DNA of 64,000 bases, from NCBI GenBank assembly GCA_964017155.1, contig OZ024865.1, positions 20,933,402 through 20,997,401 on the forward strand, given 5' to 3'. Each line of letters starts with the position of its first letter. Within the stretch, counting starts at the first letter, position 1. The DNA is from Oasisia sp. SBJ-2009 (lineage: Eukaryota; Annelida; Polychaeta; Sabellida; Siboglinidae). Under the pieces are notes generated by a model, which did not search any database, had not been told where the DNA came from, and saw nothing but the letters and a program-made list of their open reading frames with translations. This document shows, piece after piece, positions 43,386 to 54,960 of the stretch. A program made the position numbers and the translations under genes.

Positions 43386-45958
43386 GTGTCTCCACCCTGT
43401 ACCTCCTGTATTGGTTGAGTCTCTCCACACTGCACCTCCTGTATTGGTTGAGTCTCTCCACCCTGTACCTCCTGTATTGGTTGAGTCTCTCCACACTGTA
43501 CCTCCTGTATTGGTTGAGTCTCTCCACACTGTACCTCCTGTATTGGTTGAGTCTCTCCACACTGTACCTCCTGTATTGGTTGAGTCTCTCCACATTGTAC
43601 CTCCTGTATTGGTTGAGTCTCTCCACACTGTACCTCCTGTATTGGTTGAGTCTCTCCACACTGTACCTCCTGTATTGGTTGAGTCTCTCCACACTGTACC
43701 TCCTGTATTGGTTGAGTCTCTCCACACTGTACCTCCTGTATTGGTTGAGTCTCTCCACACTGTACCTCCTGTATTGGTTGAGTCTCTCCACACTGTACCT
43801 CCTGTATTGGTTGAGTCTCTCCACACTGTACCTCCTGTATTGGTTGAGTCTCTCCACACTGTACCTCCTGTATTGGTTGAGTCTCTCCACACTGCACCTC
43901 CTGTATTGGTTGAGTCTCTCCACACTGTACCTCCTGTATTGGTTGAGTCTCTCCACACTGTACCTCCTGTATTGGTTGAGTCTCTCCACACTGCACCTCC
44001 TGTATTGGTTGAGTCTCTCCACACTGTACCTCCTGTATTGGTTGAGTCTCTCCACACTGCACCTCCTGTATTGGTTGAGTCTCTCCACACTGTACCTCCT
44101 GTATTGGTTGAGTCTCTCCACACTGCACCTCCTGTATTGGTTGAGTCTCTCCACACTGTACCTCCTGTATTGGTTGAGTCTCTCCACACTGTACCTCCTG
44201 TATTGGTTGAGTCTCTCCACACTGTACCTCCTGTATTGGTTGAGTCTCTCCACACTGTACCTCCTGTATTGGTTGAGTCTCTCCACACTGTACCTCCTGT
44301 ATTGGTTGAGTCTCTCCACACTGTACCTCCTGTATTGGTTGAGTCTCTCCACACTGCACCTCCTGTATTGGTTGAGTCTCTCCACACTGTACCTCCTGTA
44401 TTGGTTGAGTCTCTCCACACTGTACCTCCTGTATTGGTTGAGTCTCTCCACACTGCACCTCCTGTATTGGTTGAGTCTCTCCACACTGTACCTCCTGTAT
44501 TGGTTGAGTCTCTCCACACTGTACCTCCTGTATTGGTTGAGTCTCTCCACACTGTACCTCCTGTATTGGTTGAGTCTCTCCACACTGTACCTCCTGTATT
44601 GGTTGAGTCTCTCCACACTGTACCTCCTGTATTGGTTGAGTCTCTCCACACTGTACCTCCTGTATTGGTTGAGTCTCTCCACACTGCACCTCCTGTATTG
44701 GTTGAGTCTCTCCACACTGTACCTCCTGTATTGGTTGAGTCTCTCCACACTGTACCTCCTGTATTGGTTGAGTCTCTCCACACTGCACCTCCTGTATTGG
44801 TTGAGTCTCTCCACACTGTACCTCCTGTATTGGTTGAGTCTCTCCACACTGCACCTCCTGTATTGGTTGAGTCTCTCCACACTGTACCTCCTGTATTGGT
44901 TGAGTCTCTCCACACTGCACCTCCTGTATTGGTTGAGTCTCTCCACACTGTACCTCCTGTATTGGTTGAGTCTCTCCACACTGCACCTCCTGTATTGGTT
45001 GAGTCTCTCCACACTGTACCTCCTGTATTGGTTGAGTCTCTCCACACTGCACCTCCTGTATTGGTTGAGTCTCTCCACACTGTACCTCCTGTATTGGTTG
45101 AGTCTCTCCACACTGTACCTCCTGTATTGGTTGAGTCTCTCCACACTGCACCTCCTGTATTGGTTGAGTCTCTCCACACTGTACCTCCTGTATTGGTTGA
45201 GTCTCTCCACACTGTACCTCCTGTATTGGTTGAGTCTCTCCACACTGCACCTCCTGTATTGGTTGAGTCTCTCCACACTGTACCTCCTGTATTGGTTGAG
45301 TTTCTCCACACTGTACCTCCTGTATTGGTTGAGTCTCTCCACACTGTACCTCCTGTATTGGTTGAGTCTCTCCACACTGCACCTCCTGTATTGGTTGAGT
45401 CTCTCCACACTGTACCTCCTGTATTGGTTGAGTCTCTCCACACTGTACCTCCTGTATTGGTTGAGTCTCTCCACACTGTACCTCCTGTATTGGTTGAGTC
45501 TCTCCACACTGTACCTCCTGTATTGGTTGAGTCTCTCCACACTGTACCTCCTGTATTGGTTGAGTCTCTCCACACTGTACCTCCTGTATTGGTTGAGTCT
45601 CTCCACACTGTACCTCCTGTATTGGTTGAGTCTCTCCACACTGTACCTCCTGTATTGGTTGAGTCTCTCCACACTGTACCTCCTGTATTGGTTGAGTCTC
45701 TCCACACTGTACCTCCTGTATTGGTTGAGTCTCTCCACACTGTACCTCCTGTATTGGTTGAGTCTCTCCACACTGTACCTCCTGTATTGGTTGAGTCTCT
45801 CCACACTGTACCTCCTGTATTGGTTGAGTCTCTCCACACTGTACCTCCTGTATTGGTTGAGTCTCTCCACACTGTACCTCCTGTATTGGTTGAGTCTCTC
45901 CACACTGCACCTCCTGTATTGGTTGAGTCTCTCCACACTGCACCTCCTGTATTGGTTG
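43386..45958. repeat. 33-bp minisatellite, copy 2 (about 78 units)
   Basis: Mainly two unit types that differ by T or C (CACTGTACC / CACTGCACC). Five of the six frames are open over the whole 2.6 kb, giving ORFs of 880-914 codons on both strands. This is because the unit is 33 bp and lacks stops. The minus frames encode QPIQEVQCGET, NQYRRYSVERL and TNTGGTVWRDS; plus frames encode VPPVLVESLHT and LLYWLSLSTLY. Confidence 0.96.
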
Positions 45959-46749
45959 CCCTCCGTATTGGTTGGCTCAGTGGCTCAGTGGCATTGACAC
46001 TAGATTTGATTAAGTCATCACACAATATGGTAGTAATATATGTTTACTTAAGTAAGGATTAACATAACATGTGCCTACATATAATATGCTTAACAATAAA
46101 TATAATAGCTTTACTCATAAAAGGTTTCTACTGAAACTAATTTCATGAAATATTGTAATTAAGATAACAGCATCAATATTTGTTTAAACCATATAAATTA
46201 CATAATTTAATTTACAATCATTAATATCTGGTAGGCTTTGTTTATCAATACTCCCGGAATAATTCAATATCACGTGCCAGATGATGGTACATACTCCCAA
46301 ATGATTTCTGTACTAAACTATTTGCCGAGCATGCATGGATTTAGTCAGCAGAACAAAATGTTATTTGTGCTCTATTATAGAAGCTAGTGAAGATAATAAT
46401 TTTGACATAACAGAAGGAATTTGATAAATATCTATAGATATCACATCTTATTCCAGGGGTCGTACATTAGTTACAGAAACCTGGCACCCAAGGTTCAAAC
46501 AGTCGATAATTGAATTTACCATAACTCCTGGTGTTGAAATTAAAAATGATACATAGTATGTCTTCGTTGTACCTCTTTTCAGCCAATATGGGAATACTCC
46601 CAAACATGACAAAGAGAACAACTGCAGAATTAGTGATATATCTAATCTGTGCTACTTGCTAAGAAATTTTGATCAATGCATGTATTAAGAATTTCTTACA
46701 AAAAAGTGGTCAGTGGTATAACATTACATAAATTTACACACATTTATGC

Positions 46750-46752
<3 letters not shown>

Positions 46753-46794
<42 letters not shown>
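46753..46794. repeat. (TA)n microsatellite
   Basis: About 21 TA units at the right boundary of duplication copy 2. Confidence 0.9.
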
Positions 46795-46795
<1 letters not shown>

Positions 46796-46799
<4 letters not shown>

Positions 46800-48030
46800 A
46801 CATCATATTATAATTAGACTTTGTGTTGGCCTTATGTCTTACACACACATGGAGTACACTGGTTATACTTTATACACACAAATTATTGTATGAGGCGTGC
46901 ATACTATTTGTATGTTTGTTCATTTCAATGTTTCCTGGAGGTGGATGCGCTGTCCTCTGCTGGGACATCTGCTGACTCTGTTGTCAATCTGTCCCACATC
47001 TCAAGTGAAACAGTCACATGACCAGTGACAGTGTACAGCTAGCAGAAAGATCACCTTCCATTGTTCACTAGTATGTTGGTACACATTCACTCTAATATAT
47101 CTACAGAAATTCAAACAAATAAAAACATAATGTCAACATGAAACACACACATCTGCATAAAAAAAAATATTGCCATTTTTGGGCCTGTGTAGGCTATGCT
47201 GTTTGTTCAGTAATACACATGAAATACAATGGCAGAGGTTATCAGTTCCTTTGAGTTGCACCATCAAAATATAATTTGACATACCATATACATAAAAAAT
47301 GATATCAACACGAACTGAAAACAGGTACCAAAACAACCCCAATGTGAACATCGGACATCTGGTTTCGTTATTTTTGATTTCACTACTAACCTCATCATAC
47401 CACATCAGCCCAAAGTGGTAGCCAGCTGTCGTCTCCTCTGGGTGTTTGTAGGCGTATATTTATATATGTTCAATAAAAATGACATGCTAATAAATGATAA
47501 ATTTACTCTTATGCTACACTGGGAGGAATGCAGCTTTTAATATATTTTATGGTTTGTTTCCTTACTTTCGTCTCATTTACTTACTCGTCTAACACTTGAT
47601 TTGGGAGTTTTCACCAGTGACAATCTCGACCAATGGCATTGGACTTTTTGCCACCAAGTCATCAATCACTCGTGTGAACCAAGTTTCACCATATTGACAC
47701 TCTCGTCATTGACCACAAGTGAATCAATAATTTCCAATGCAAGGATCTTGTTTCGTACTGATGTCAATCAAGGAATATGTACAGTATTGAGAACTGTGTC
47801 CCGGTGTGATGGTCTCAAACGAATATCCAGTCTAGGATGTCGTTCCATGTGTGTGCATGCACACGTTACTGGCATGACCTCATAATTTAGACTGGGATGT
47901 ACTTTCATCGTATATACATACATTACGCTATAAAAAATCACTTGCATTCATCTAACGAAGAAAATTCACAAAACAAGCACGCAGATCTCGACGGTACCGT
48001 AAAATTGCATTTGCACGCGCAAAATAGTTT
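46796..48030. other. No recognisable gene
   Basis: Several short ORFs (for example 47601-47885 plus, 47133-47405 minus) show no family motif. Confidence 0.4.
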
Positions 48031-48032
48031 AA

Positions 48033-48290
48033 TTAATTATAAATAATATAGTAATAATTATTATCATCACTTGAGATCTGCAGGAAATTATAAATTTTAT
48101 ATGGTGTTTTTATTTCTGCACTGCATTGGATGAGCAGCTGTTTTGTGTTTTCCAGCTCATCAGACATCATGGGATTATAGTTGACACTTAGCTGGATGCC
48201 ATCAGCAAATCGATGGAACAGCATCTTCCGATAAGAAATCGGTTAAATTGTTGCCCAGTAGGTTCTGTCGCCAGTTTTCAAACGTATTCA
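48033..48290 (-). pseudogene. LINE RT palm scrap, copy 1
   Basis: Minus strand: MLFHRFADGIQLSVNYNP, with FADG at the YADD position, then a short helix. The catalytic second Asp reads Gly. It repeats at 49577-49830 with about 95 percent identity. Confidence 0.55.
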
Positions 48291-48323
48291 AAGTGTCTTG
48301 TTTTGTTTGGCACCATTATTTCG

Positions 48324-48626
48324 GTGCTCGATGGCTGGCTATATTTTAGCTTAATAGTGGCGTTACCCAGCAGGGAAACTGCTGACTAATTGTGATTGAA
48401 AGCGTTCAGTGAGACTTATCAAAGTTTTAAGTTTATGTTGCGCATGAAATTAGATACCACCTTTAAGAGTAGATAAACAGATTTATTAGAGGTACTTATC
48501 GAGAGGACAAACAAACCGCAACATGGACGATGCATGAGGAGCGAAGCCAAGCATCCTGCACTCTCCGTTAGGCGGCGTGGTAAACTGCAGCCACACACAT
48601 AGTGGCACTGCACATCCACTCCCCAA
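48324..48626. mobile_element. About 300-bp insertion absent from the paralogous copy
   Basis: Comparison with 49850-49885 shows about 300 extra bases here between CGGTG and CCAATAAA. It has no coding motif; it could be a SINE or MITE. Ends were not resolved. Confidence 0.45.
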
Positions 48627-48644
48627 TAAAATATATGTTCTTAC

Positions 48645-48860
48645 CACGTTTCAGTTGTAGCCGTAGGTGTAATAGGCATGCCGGATAAATATTATGACCA
48701 CTACAATTGCCAGTTTCTTACACAAAATTCTCTGAATGTTGACAGAATGTGGTTCCAGACTGATGTGCTCGGCATTGACACAAAGACTATTGTGACATAA
48801 ATGAGATGCATCTAGGTTTGCTCTCATGAATGTTTGTCTTTGATATAGCATGTAGCACAA
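48645..48860 (-). pseudogene. His-Me finger (I-PpoI-like) nuclease exon, copy 1
   Basis: Minus strand: CYMLYQRQTFMRANLDASHL CHN, SLCVNAEHISLEPHSVNIQR. SHLCHN-x2-C-x-N-x2-H is the zinc-binding loop of His-Cys box endonucleases, with a following Asn that aligns with the metal ligand of I-PpoI. A frameshift falls after SVNIQR, but the closing TGNCSGH motif is present in another frame. The exon ends at a donor GTG|GTAAG (48644). Confidence 0.7.
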
Positions 48861-49056
48861 CCTGTATGTTGTTAAGGGAGGAGGAAAGTATAAAATCCGT
48901 GTTTGTATTTCTTAACTTAGAGGACTGTAACTGGTGGCAGATGGTGAGTTATGCTAAAATGCATACTGTACCATTCTTTCAGCTTTTTAGGGGTACCCCA
49001 GCTGAAAAATCATACCACATTTGTCCACAGAGCAGTAATTGTTTTGGGCTCTAAAA

Positions 49057-49570
49057 TATGCTCGGTTCGTAGTCTGCATCAACAACCATGTACAGCTTGC
49101 ACGCATGCCGTGCCTCCTTAATGCAGGTAGCCTCTTGGCATAGAGACTTCCCGAGTCTCTTGCGGTCAGCTTTCACATGGCAACATACAAGTTCTCAACA
49201 GTCACCTGTGCCCCACTGTTGAACTCGCTGACAGCACAGCAGGTGGCAAACAGCACTCGGTCAATGCTGACAAAGCCGGTCTTGGGGCACTTGGCCCAGA
49301 CCATTGCGTGCAGCGACTCATTGGCATTCTGCGTTGCCCCCTTCAAGCACCGGCTGAGGAGGTCTGTGTGTCACAGGCGCTCGTAGACGGGCTTCACTTG
49401 TGCGGCAACTTCCGGGGACAGTGCTGTGCCGATGTTGGCCCAATGGTCACCAGGTTCCTTTCCTCAGCTCGTGCCCGCTGGTAAAAGCACCAGCTGTCCT
49501 TGCCCTTTGGGCAGCGGTCATGGTTGGGCTTCTCATCCGTCGAGGCAGCTTGCTGGAAGGAGGCGAAATA
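49057..49570 (-). pseudogene. Mutator-like transposase C-terminal fragment (third copy)
   Basis: Minus strand in successive frames: HDRCPKGKDSWCFYQRARAE, then CLKGATQNANESLHAMVWAK, CPKTGFVSIDRVLFATCCAV and SEFNSG. TQNANESLH-x-hydrophobic-W and CPK are conserved in the C-terminus of the metazoan Mutator-like family. At least two frameshifts. It is not the same stretch as 11204-11560 but overlaps its end (DSWC motif). Confidence 0.75.
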
Positions 49571-49576
49571 GTTTCA

Positions 49577-49830
49577 TTATTTATAAATAATATAGTAATC
49601 ATTAATTATTATCATTACTGAGATTTGCAGGAAATTATAAGTTTTATATGGTGTTTTTATTTCTGCGATGCACTGGATGAGCAGCTGTTTTGTGTTTTCC
49701 AGCTCATCAGACATCATGGGATTATAGTTGACATATAGCTGGATGCCATCAGCAAATCGATGGAACAACATCTTCCGATAGGAAATCAGTGAAATTGTTG
49801 CCCAGAAGGTTCTGTCGCCAGTTTTCAAAC
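49577..49830 (-). pseudogene. LINE RT palm scrap, copy 2
   Basis: Same as 48033-48290: HRFADGIQLYVNYNPMMS, FADG in place of YADD. Confidence 0.55.
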
Positions 49831-49893
49831 GTGTTCACAGTGTCTTGTTTTGTTTGGCACCACTATTTCGATGCCAATAAAGTAAGTTCTTAC

Positions 49894-50109
49894 CACGTTT
49901 CAGTTGTAGCCGTAGGTGTAATAGGCATGCTGGATAAATATTATGACCGCTACAATTGCCAGTTTCTTGCATGAATTTCTCTGAATGTTGACAGAATGTG
50001 GTTCCTGACTGATGTGCTCGGCATTGACACAAAGACTATTGTGACATAAATGAGATGCATCTAGGTTTGCTCTCATGAATGTTTGTCTTTGATATAGCAT
50101 GTAGCACAA
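49894..50109 (-). pseudogene. His-Me finger nuclease exon, copy 2
   Basis: Near-identical to 48645-48860, with HISQEPHSVNIQRNSCKK and in the next frame ETGNCSGHNIYP. Ends at the same donor type (49893). The duplicated block (about 48640-48980 and 49890-50232) also includes upstream non-coding sequence and stops at CATTCTTTCAG. Confidence 0.7.
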
Positions 50110-50239
50110 CCTGTATGTTGTTAAGGGAGGAGGAAAGTATAAAATCCGTGTTTGTATTTCTTAACTTGGAGGACTGTAACTGGTGGCAGATGGTGAGTTA
50201 TGTTAAATTGCATACTGTACATTCTTTCAGATTTACCAT

Positions 50240-51240
50240 TTCTTCTCAATCCTTGCCCTGAAAGCCTGATTATTCTTCTGGTTGTTCTCCTTCTACCGCT
50301 CATGCTCCACCTTGTTCATATGGTCCAACCTGTCCTGTTTGATTGCTCTCACCTGCCCGGTCCACTGGACTGAAACGAAACAAGACACTGAGTTCAACCA
50401 GTCCATGGTCTTGTTCTTGGCAGACCTGACCTCACCATTAATAAATCCCATGGTGGCACTGGGTGCTCTGTGGTATTAATGGTTGTCATACCAAGAACCC
50501 TTTCGCTCACAATGTTATGACCTGGGGCACTCATTGTTGTCTTGACCACACGACAGGACTTCTTCCCACCGTCCGTGACACCCTCACCTATTTACCTGGC
50601 TGGCTTCTGCTACTGATGACAGAGCCGCTGCTGAGCAAACACCTCACCACCACCAACTTCTTCTTTGGTGAAAGATTCCGTATCCTGGTCATCATGGCCA
50701 AGCTCAACTTGATGTACTTCCTGATCTTTGGGGTTTTCCTAAAAGTTAGCATTTCAGAGAGTATAGCAATCCTTCCAGTATTGACGTAGTGTCGTCATCA
50801 ACAACTGGCTCATGAGCTTCGCACAACGAGTGACGAGGGGTGCTTGCCAAGGTCTGGGTGTCAGAAGACTTGGTGCTGACTTCTGTGTCACACCCACCAC
50901 TGCATACACACATGTTCTTGTCTCGCCTGGCGCAGCTTAGTGTTTTTCTTCTTAGCGATTTCTGGTGAAAGTCATTATTATAGTCAGGTGTAGCTGTCTC
51001 CTCCTCTCTCACGGTGACCACCGGGTGTGACGATGTACCTCGTCTCCCTCTCTTAGACTGCCTCTTAGGCTGGCATGTAGCTGGTGCTACGCATGTAGCT
51101 GGTGCTACATCAGCCTTAGGCCATTCTTTTGCTTCTGTTTGTTGAGGATAGTGAGTTTCTTTTTATCACGTGCCTGTTGACTCTGCTTCCTTTGAAGACT
51201 GCGTTGATGCTCTTTCTTGGCTTCAGAGTCCGTCCACAAA
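50240..51240 (-). other. Coding-like but unrecognised region
   Basis: Minus-strand ORF 51021-50746 is polar with SRSK-like and Cys-containing stretches (DKNMCVCSGGCDTEV). Upstream a charged coiled-coil-like stretch (SEAKKEHQRSLQRKQSQQAR) lies at 51150-51220. A two-copy 18-bp repeat is at 51075-51110. It may be the N-terminal part of a transposon gene, possibly the Mutator-like one to its left. No family is assigned. Confidence 0.3.
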
Positions 51241-51457
51241 TAAGTTAAGATAAATAAGCCAGTCAAGATAAATAAAAAACAGCAAAGATAAATAATTATA
51301 AAACAATAAATAAATTAGGGTGTAAAATATAATTTCAAACAACAATTTCTAACCAAGCAGTGTCATAAAATAGAAATCATTGTCATCAAGGCAGGTGGTG
51401 TAAGCAAAATAGGTGAGTTTTTACTTGTTTTCGGAAAGCAGTCACTTTCAGTTGATG

Positions 51458-52066
51458 TCACACTGTGGCGAGTTGTTCCACATGGTTGGCCGGCCACCAC
51501 AACGCTGCTCCTTCCTTCCTGCCAGTTTCTCGGGCGTCAGGAATATCACTACCCAGCCTTACCAACCTGTCGGCCGTCCTTGTCAGTACTCCCCCAACAC
51601 CATCTGACGCCCCTTTCCCGTCACTTGCTTCAAAAAAGTGCCAGATGATGGTTTTGAAGCCCAACTGAAAAGACTTTCTGGAATGCAAGTATAAATCCCC
51701 CCCCCCCCCCCCCCTGCTTGTACTGGGTAACTGAACCGTCGCTATACATGTACAATACTGTTACCTGGGGGTTGGCCTGCCCATATGGCTGCTGGATCGT
51801 GCTGCCTAGACGGTGCAATTGAACAAAAAGATCTAACTCCATTCATTGTGCAGTATACACCTGTATGGAGTGATGCTTGTTTATGTTATGGCTTCCACCA
51901 AAATGCACAGACTGCACCTCATTGTTAAACTGACATGAATAGTTTTCACTGAAGTCCACATTCATTTTCCTTCAGTTCCTCTCTTACCTCTTTGTAGATT
52001 TTGTATTGGAGCCAGATGTTGAAGCGATGTTTCTTAAAGACATTGATGTTATCTTGCAACTTACCA
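51458..52066 (-). pseudogene. Uncharacterised metazoan repeat-associated protein, C-terminal part
   Basis: Minus strand in several frames: VFKKHRFNIWLQYKIYKEVR (52050-51990), NNEVQSVHFGGSHNI (51920), YMYSDGSVTQYK (51740), then EASDGKGASDGVGGVLTRTA DRLV (51560-51630). I recognise the SDG-x-T-x-QY and GKG-x2-DG-x-GG pattern from a widespread, unnamed metazoan family in repeat-rich loci; its function is unknown to me. A C18 run (51697-51714) and several frameshifts break it. The N-terminal part is at 54590-54960, beyond a LINE. Confidence 0.6.
51697..51714. repeat. Poly-C tract (18 C)
   Basis: Homopolymer inside the coding remnant, with frame loss on either side. Confidence 0.9.
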
Positions 52067-52068
52067 GT

Positions 52069-54590
52069 TATAATAATAATAATAATAATTTTATTTAAAC
52101 ACCTAATTTCTTTACATAGTAAATTCAGGGGTGTGTACAAGTAAAATAGCTTAAAAATAAAATACATTACAACAGTTCATCAAATTATAAGTACACAGTT
52201 TGATAAAATAATGCACACAAAAAGTAAAAAAGTAAATATACGCTCATTTAAAATATAAAGTGTTCATGTTCTTTCTAAAATGTCTAGAATAAATTACGAA
52301 GGTGCCTATTTAAAGAAAAACGTTTTTAGATCTTTCTTAAAATGTCCGGAATCTTGTTGTTTCCTGAGATAAAATGGAAGCGAGTTCCACAGTGCAGGTC
52401 CCGCACATGAAAAGGCTCGTCGCCCGAAACGTTTTAGGTTGACCCTTGGAACGCAGACGAGAGCCTGGTCAGCCGAACGCAGACTGTGATGGGGAACGTA
52501 CGGCGTGATTCGATCAGCCAGATAGCGTGGAATGTTAGCATGCACGGCGCTGTGCATAAAAGTCAGCAGTTTGAAATCAATACGCTGTGTCACGGGTAGC
52601 CAGTGCAACTCTCGCAGAGCCTCCGTCATGCTGTGTTGGTCACGGCGATGTAAACGTAGGATGACGCGCGCTGCTGAACGCTGGACCATTTCAAGTCTAT
52701 ACAACAGTGTTCCAGTAATGCCGTACAGGGCAGCATTACCAAAATCAAGTCGCAATGTGAATAACGCATGAACAAGTGTCTTGCATGCTCGAAGGGTTAG
52801 CGCAGATCGTATTTGCGCTATACAACGAAGTTGGGCGTAGGCAGTCCGGCAGGTACGGCTTACGTGTGAGGTCATCGACAAAGTTGAATCGAGGTGCACG
52901 CCAAGGTCGCGAATGCTGGCCGAAGTGGTAACGTTGCGTCCACAGATGTCGATGAGGAGTGCGGTGGTTCGGTGTGGTAAAGAGAATTGTCTCTGTTTTT
53001 GCTTCGTTCAAAAGTAGGTACCGCGACGCTAGCCAAGCTTTCACGTCGATGACACACCGGGATATCTGGTCGGCTGCAGACGCCGAATCATTAGGTGGAA
53101 AGTCAACATAGAGTTGTGTGTCGTCAGCGTACACATGGTAACGAACACCATGCATTTCGAAGATATATGACAGGCCAGCGCAGTAAACAGTGAAAAGTAG
53201 AGGGCCCAACACACTGCCCTGTGGAACTCCGTGTCGCAGTCTGGTTCTGTGAGACGAGTGACCGTCGACACTGACGCATTGTGTGCGGTCGGTAAGATAC
53301 GATGCGAGCCAGCAGAGTGCGTCGCCTCGTACCCCGATTCGATGTAGATCTATTAACAGTATGTCATGGTCGATAGTATAAAACGCAGCGCTGAGGTCCA
53401 GCAGTACAAGTACTACGTGCTTATGCATATCCAGAGATCGCAGAATGTCGTCTTGAATGCACACAATCGCGGGTTCGACACTGTGTGCCCGGCGGTAGGC
53501 ACTCTGAAATGGATCTTCGAGGTCGTTGCTTTGCAGATGTAGACGCAGTTGGGCGGAGACGTGACGTTCGAGTAATTTGGATGCATAAGGAAGGTTAGAG
53601 ATAGGTCGGTAGCTGGAGTAGTCATCGGCGGAAAGACCTGAGCGTTTTAGAAGAGGCGTGATGACAGCGTGTTTCATGCTTGCCGGAACAGTGGAGGTAT
53701 TAGCTTTCAGGATAGCGGAAGGCAGTGGATCGATATTGGACGTCTTTATCTTGCCATTTTGAATAAGTGACGTTACTTCTTCGAGCGAAGCCGGCTGAAA
53801 CGCCAGCAGTGGCGACAAAATAACACGTGCATGCGCATTATAGACGTTCGCTGATGGCATCGGGATTTGGCAGCGGATCGAGTCGATCTTGCCGGTGAAG
53901 TGACTCGCGAAAAGATCGGCAAGAATAGCAGGGCCACCAATCTCATTCGGTAAGAGTGTTTCCGCATTTTCGGCCAAGCGAGCGGTTCGTAATGCGAAAC
54001 ATTGCTCTAGTGTCGAGGCAGTTTCAATCACTTTACTGTAAATGCGGCTTTAGTTGAAGCCACTCGATGTAACAATTACGGTAGTTGTCGGTTCTGTGTT
54101 GGCGCCATTTGCGCTCAGACGGACCCGACGTTTCATGTCATCAAGTTTCCTACACCACCAAGGAGTGTGTGGTCGTTCGTTTACCGTACACTGCACAAGT
54201 GGTGCATGGTGATCGATAAGACACGACAGCTCGGAACAATACTGATCATAAAGGCTACACACATCACCATGAGGTTGGGTGATGACATTACACTCACTGA
54301 GATCTGTCGTGAAGCTGGAGTTGTCAATCGCCGCATATCAACAGTACATTATTGTCTTTCGAGGCGGGCGGGGCTTGATGGTGGCAAGATCACAAATAAC
54401 AGCAAAATGATCGGTGACAAGATTGTCAACAGATACTCCTGTAACTAGTGACGAGGAAGAAGCAGTGATTACGAGATCAAGTACATTTCTGCGGTTGTTT
54501 GTTGCATCTGTAACGTTCTGTCTTAAGTTGGCGTCAGACAGGACGTCGCAAAGAGCACTTGCGTGCGGATCACTGTCGTCGATGGTACAT
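52069..54590 (-). mobile_element. CR1-like LINE, 5'-truncated, nested in the uncharacterised gene
   Basis: Minus strand: it begins in the endonuclease end (54590-54340), passes through the RT and ends in a 3' tail with (TTA)n at 52069-52095. Outside both ends lie parts of the same uncharacterised protein. I found no clear target duplication. The ORF has stops near 54327 and 54051 and a frameshift near 52900. Confidence 0.85.
52306..54590 (-). pseudogene. CR1-like LINE endonuclease end, RT and C-terminal domain
   Basis: Endonuclease end: NRRNVLDLVITASSSSLV, then VTDHFAVICDL (SDH-type motif with Thr). RT (54031-52745): SSYRPISNLPYASKLLERHV, VLLDLSAAFYTIDHDILL (first Asp), LRHGVPQGSVLGPLLFTVY and HVYADDTQLYVDF (YADD intact). 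After the frameshift near 52900 the C-terminal domain reads VHALFTLRLDFGNAALYG, RELHWLPVTQRIDFKLL and FSCAGPALWNSLPFYLR, typical of CR1/L2-like LINEs. The protein copies LINE RNA at a nicked target. Confidence 0.9.
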
Positions 54591-54960
54591 TGCACCTCAT
54601 CTTTGTCTGTGGTGTTTATGGTTTCAGGCTGAGATTCAGATGCGGCATCATTTCGTGGTACTTTTTTGGTAACCCACTGTTTGAATGTGATGTTCATAGT
54701 TGCCTCTTTGTCTTTACCATATGAATACTGAAATTTCTTACCTGTACACTCATGGCAATAATCATACGCACATTCCCTAGATTCTGGACTGCAGACTACC
54801 TTAGAAACCAGTTCATAAAGATTACTTTATGAAATTACATTCTGTTTCTTTAATGCCTCTGCCATGAATTGTGTATTTTCATGGATTTTACATTGGCAGG
54901 TTTGACAACATAGAAAGGCCTCAGTTTACAAAACAAGGCATAACTGGTGGTGAGACTGGG
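54591..54960 (-). pseudogene. Uncharacterised metazoan protein, N-terminal part
   Basis: Minus strand: CQCKIHENTQFMAEALKKQN, a stop, LYELVSKVVCSPESRECAYD, YCHECTGKKF, MNITFKQWVTKKV. The Cys spacing (CxC, then C-x(n)-C-x4-C-x2-C) suggests a metal-binding module. The frame then enters LINE sequence near 54590. Same family as 51458-52066. Confidence 0.6.

Larger units (their letters stand above)
40746..46795. repeat. Large near-tandem duplication, copy 2 (6.05 kb)
   Basis: Same order as copy 1 but 23 units of the 34-bp repeat and about 78 of the 33-bp repeat. It ends in a (TA)n run where copy 1 has a short TATATAT. Confidence 0.93.

Noticed and set aside
43235..46062. Five ORFs of 880-914 codons on both strands
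   Set aside because: They are the 33-bp minisatellite read in different frames; the unit has no stop in five frames. No evidence that any is a gene.
47133..47885. Possible host exons at 47133-47405 (minus) and 47601-47885 (plus)
   Set aside because: No splice-phase consistency, motif or composition that supports coding.
51413..51668. Plus-strand ORFs across the uncharacterised gene
   Set aside because: Antisense of the minus-strand remnant that carries the conserved motifs.
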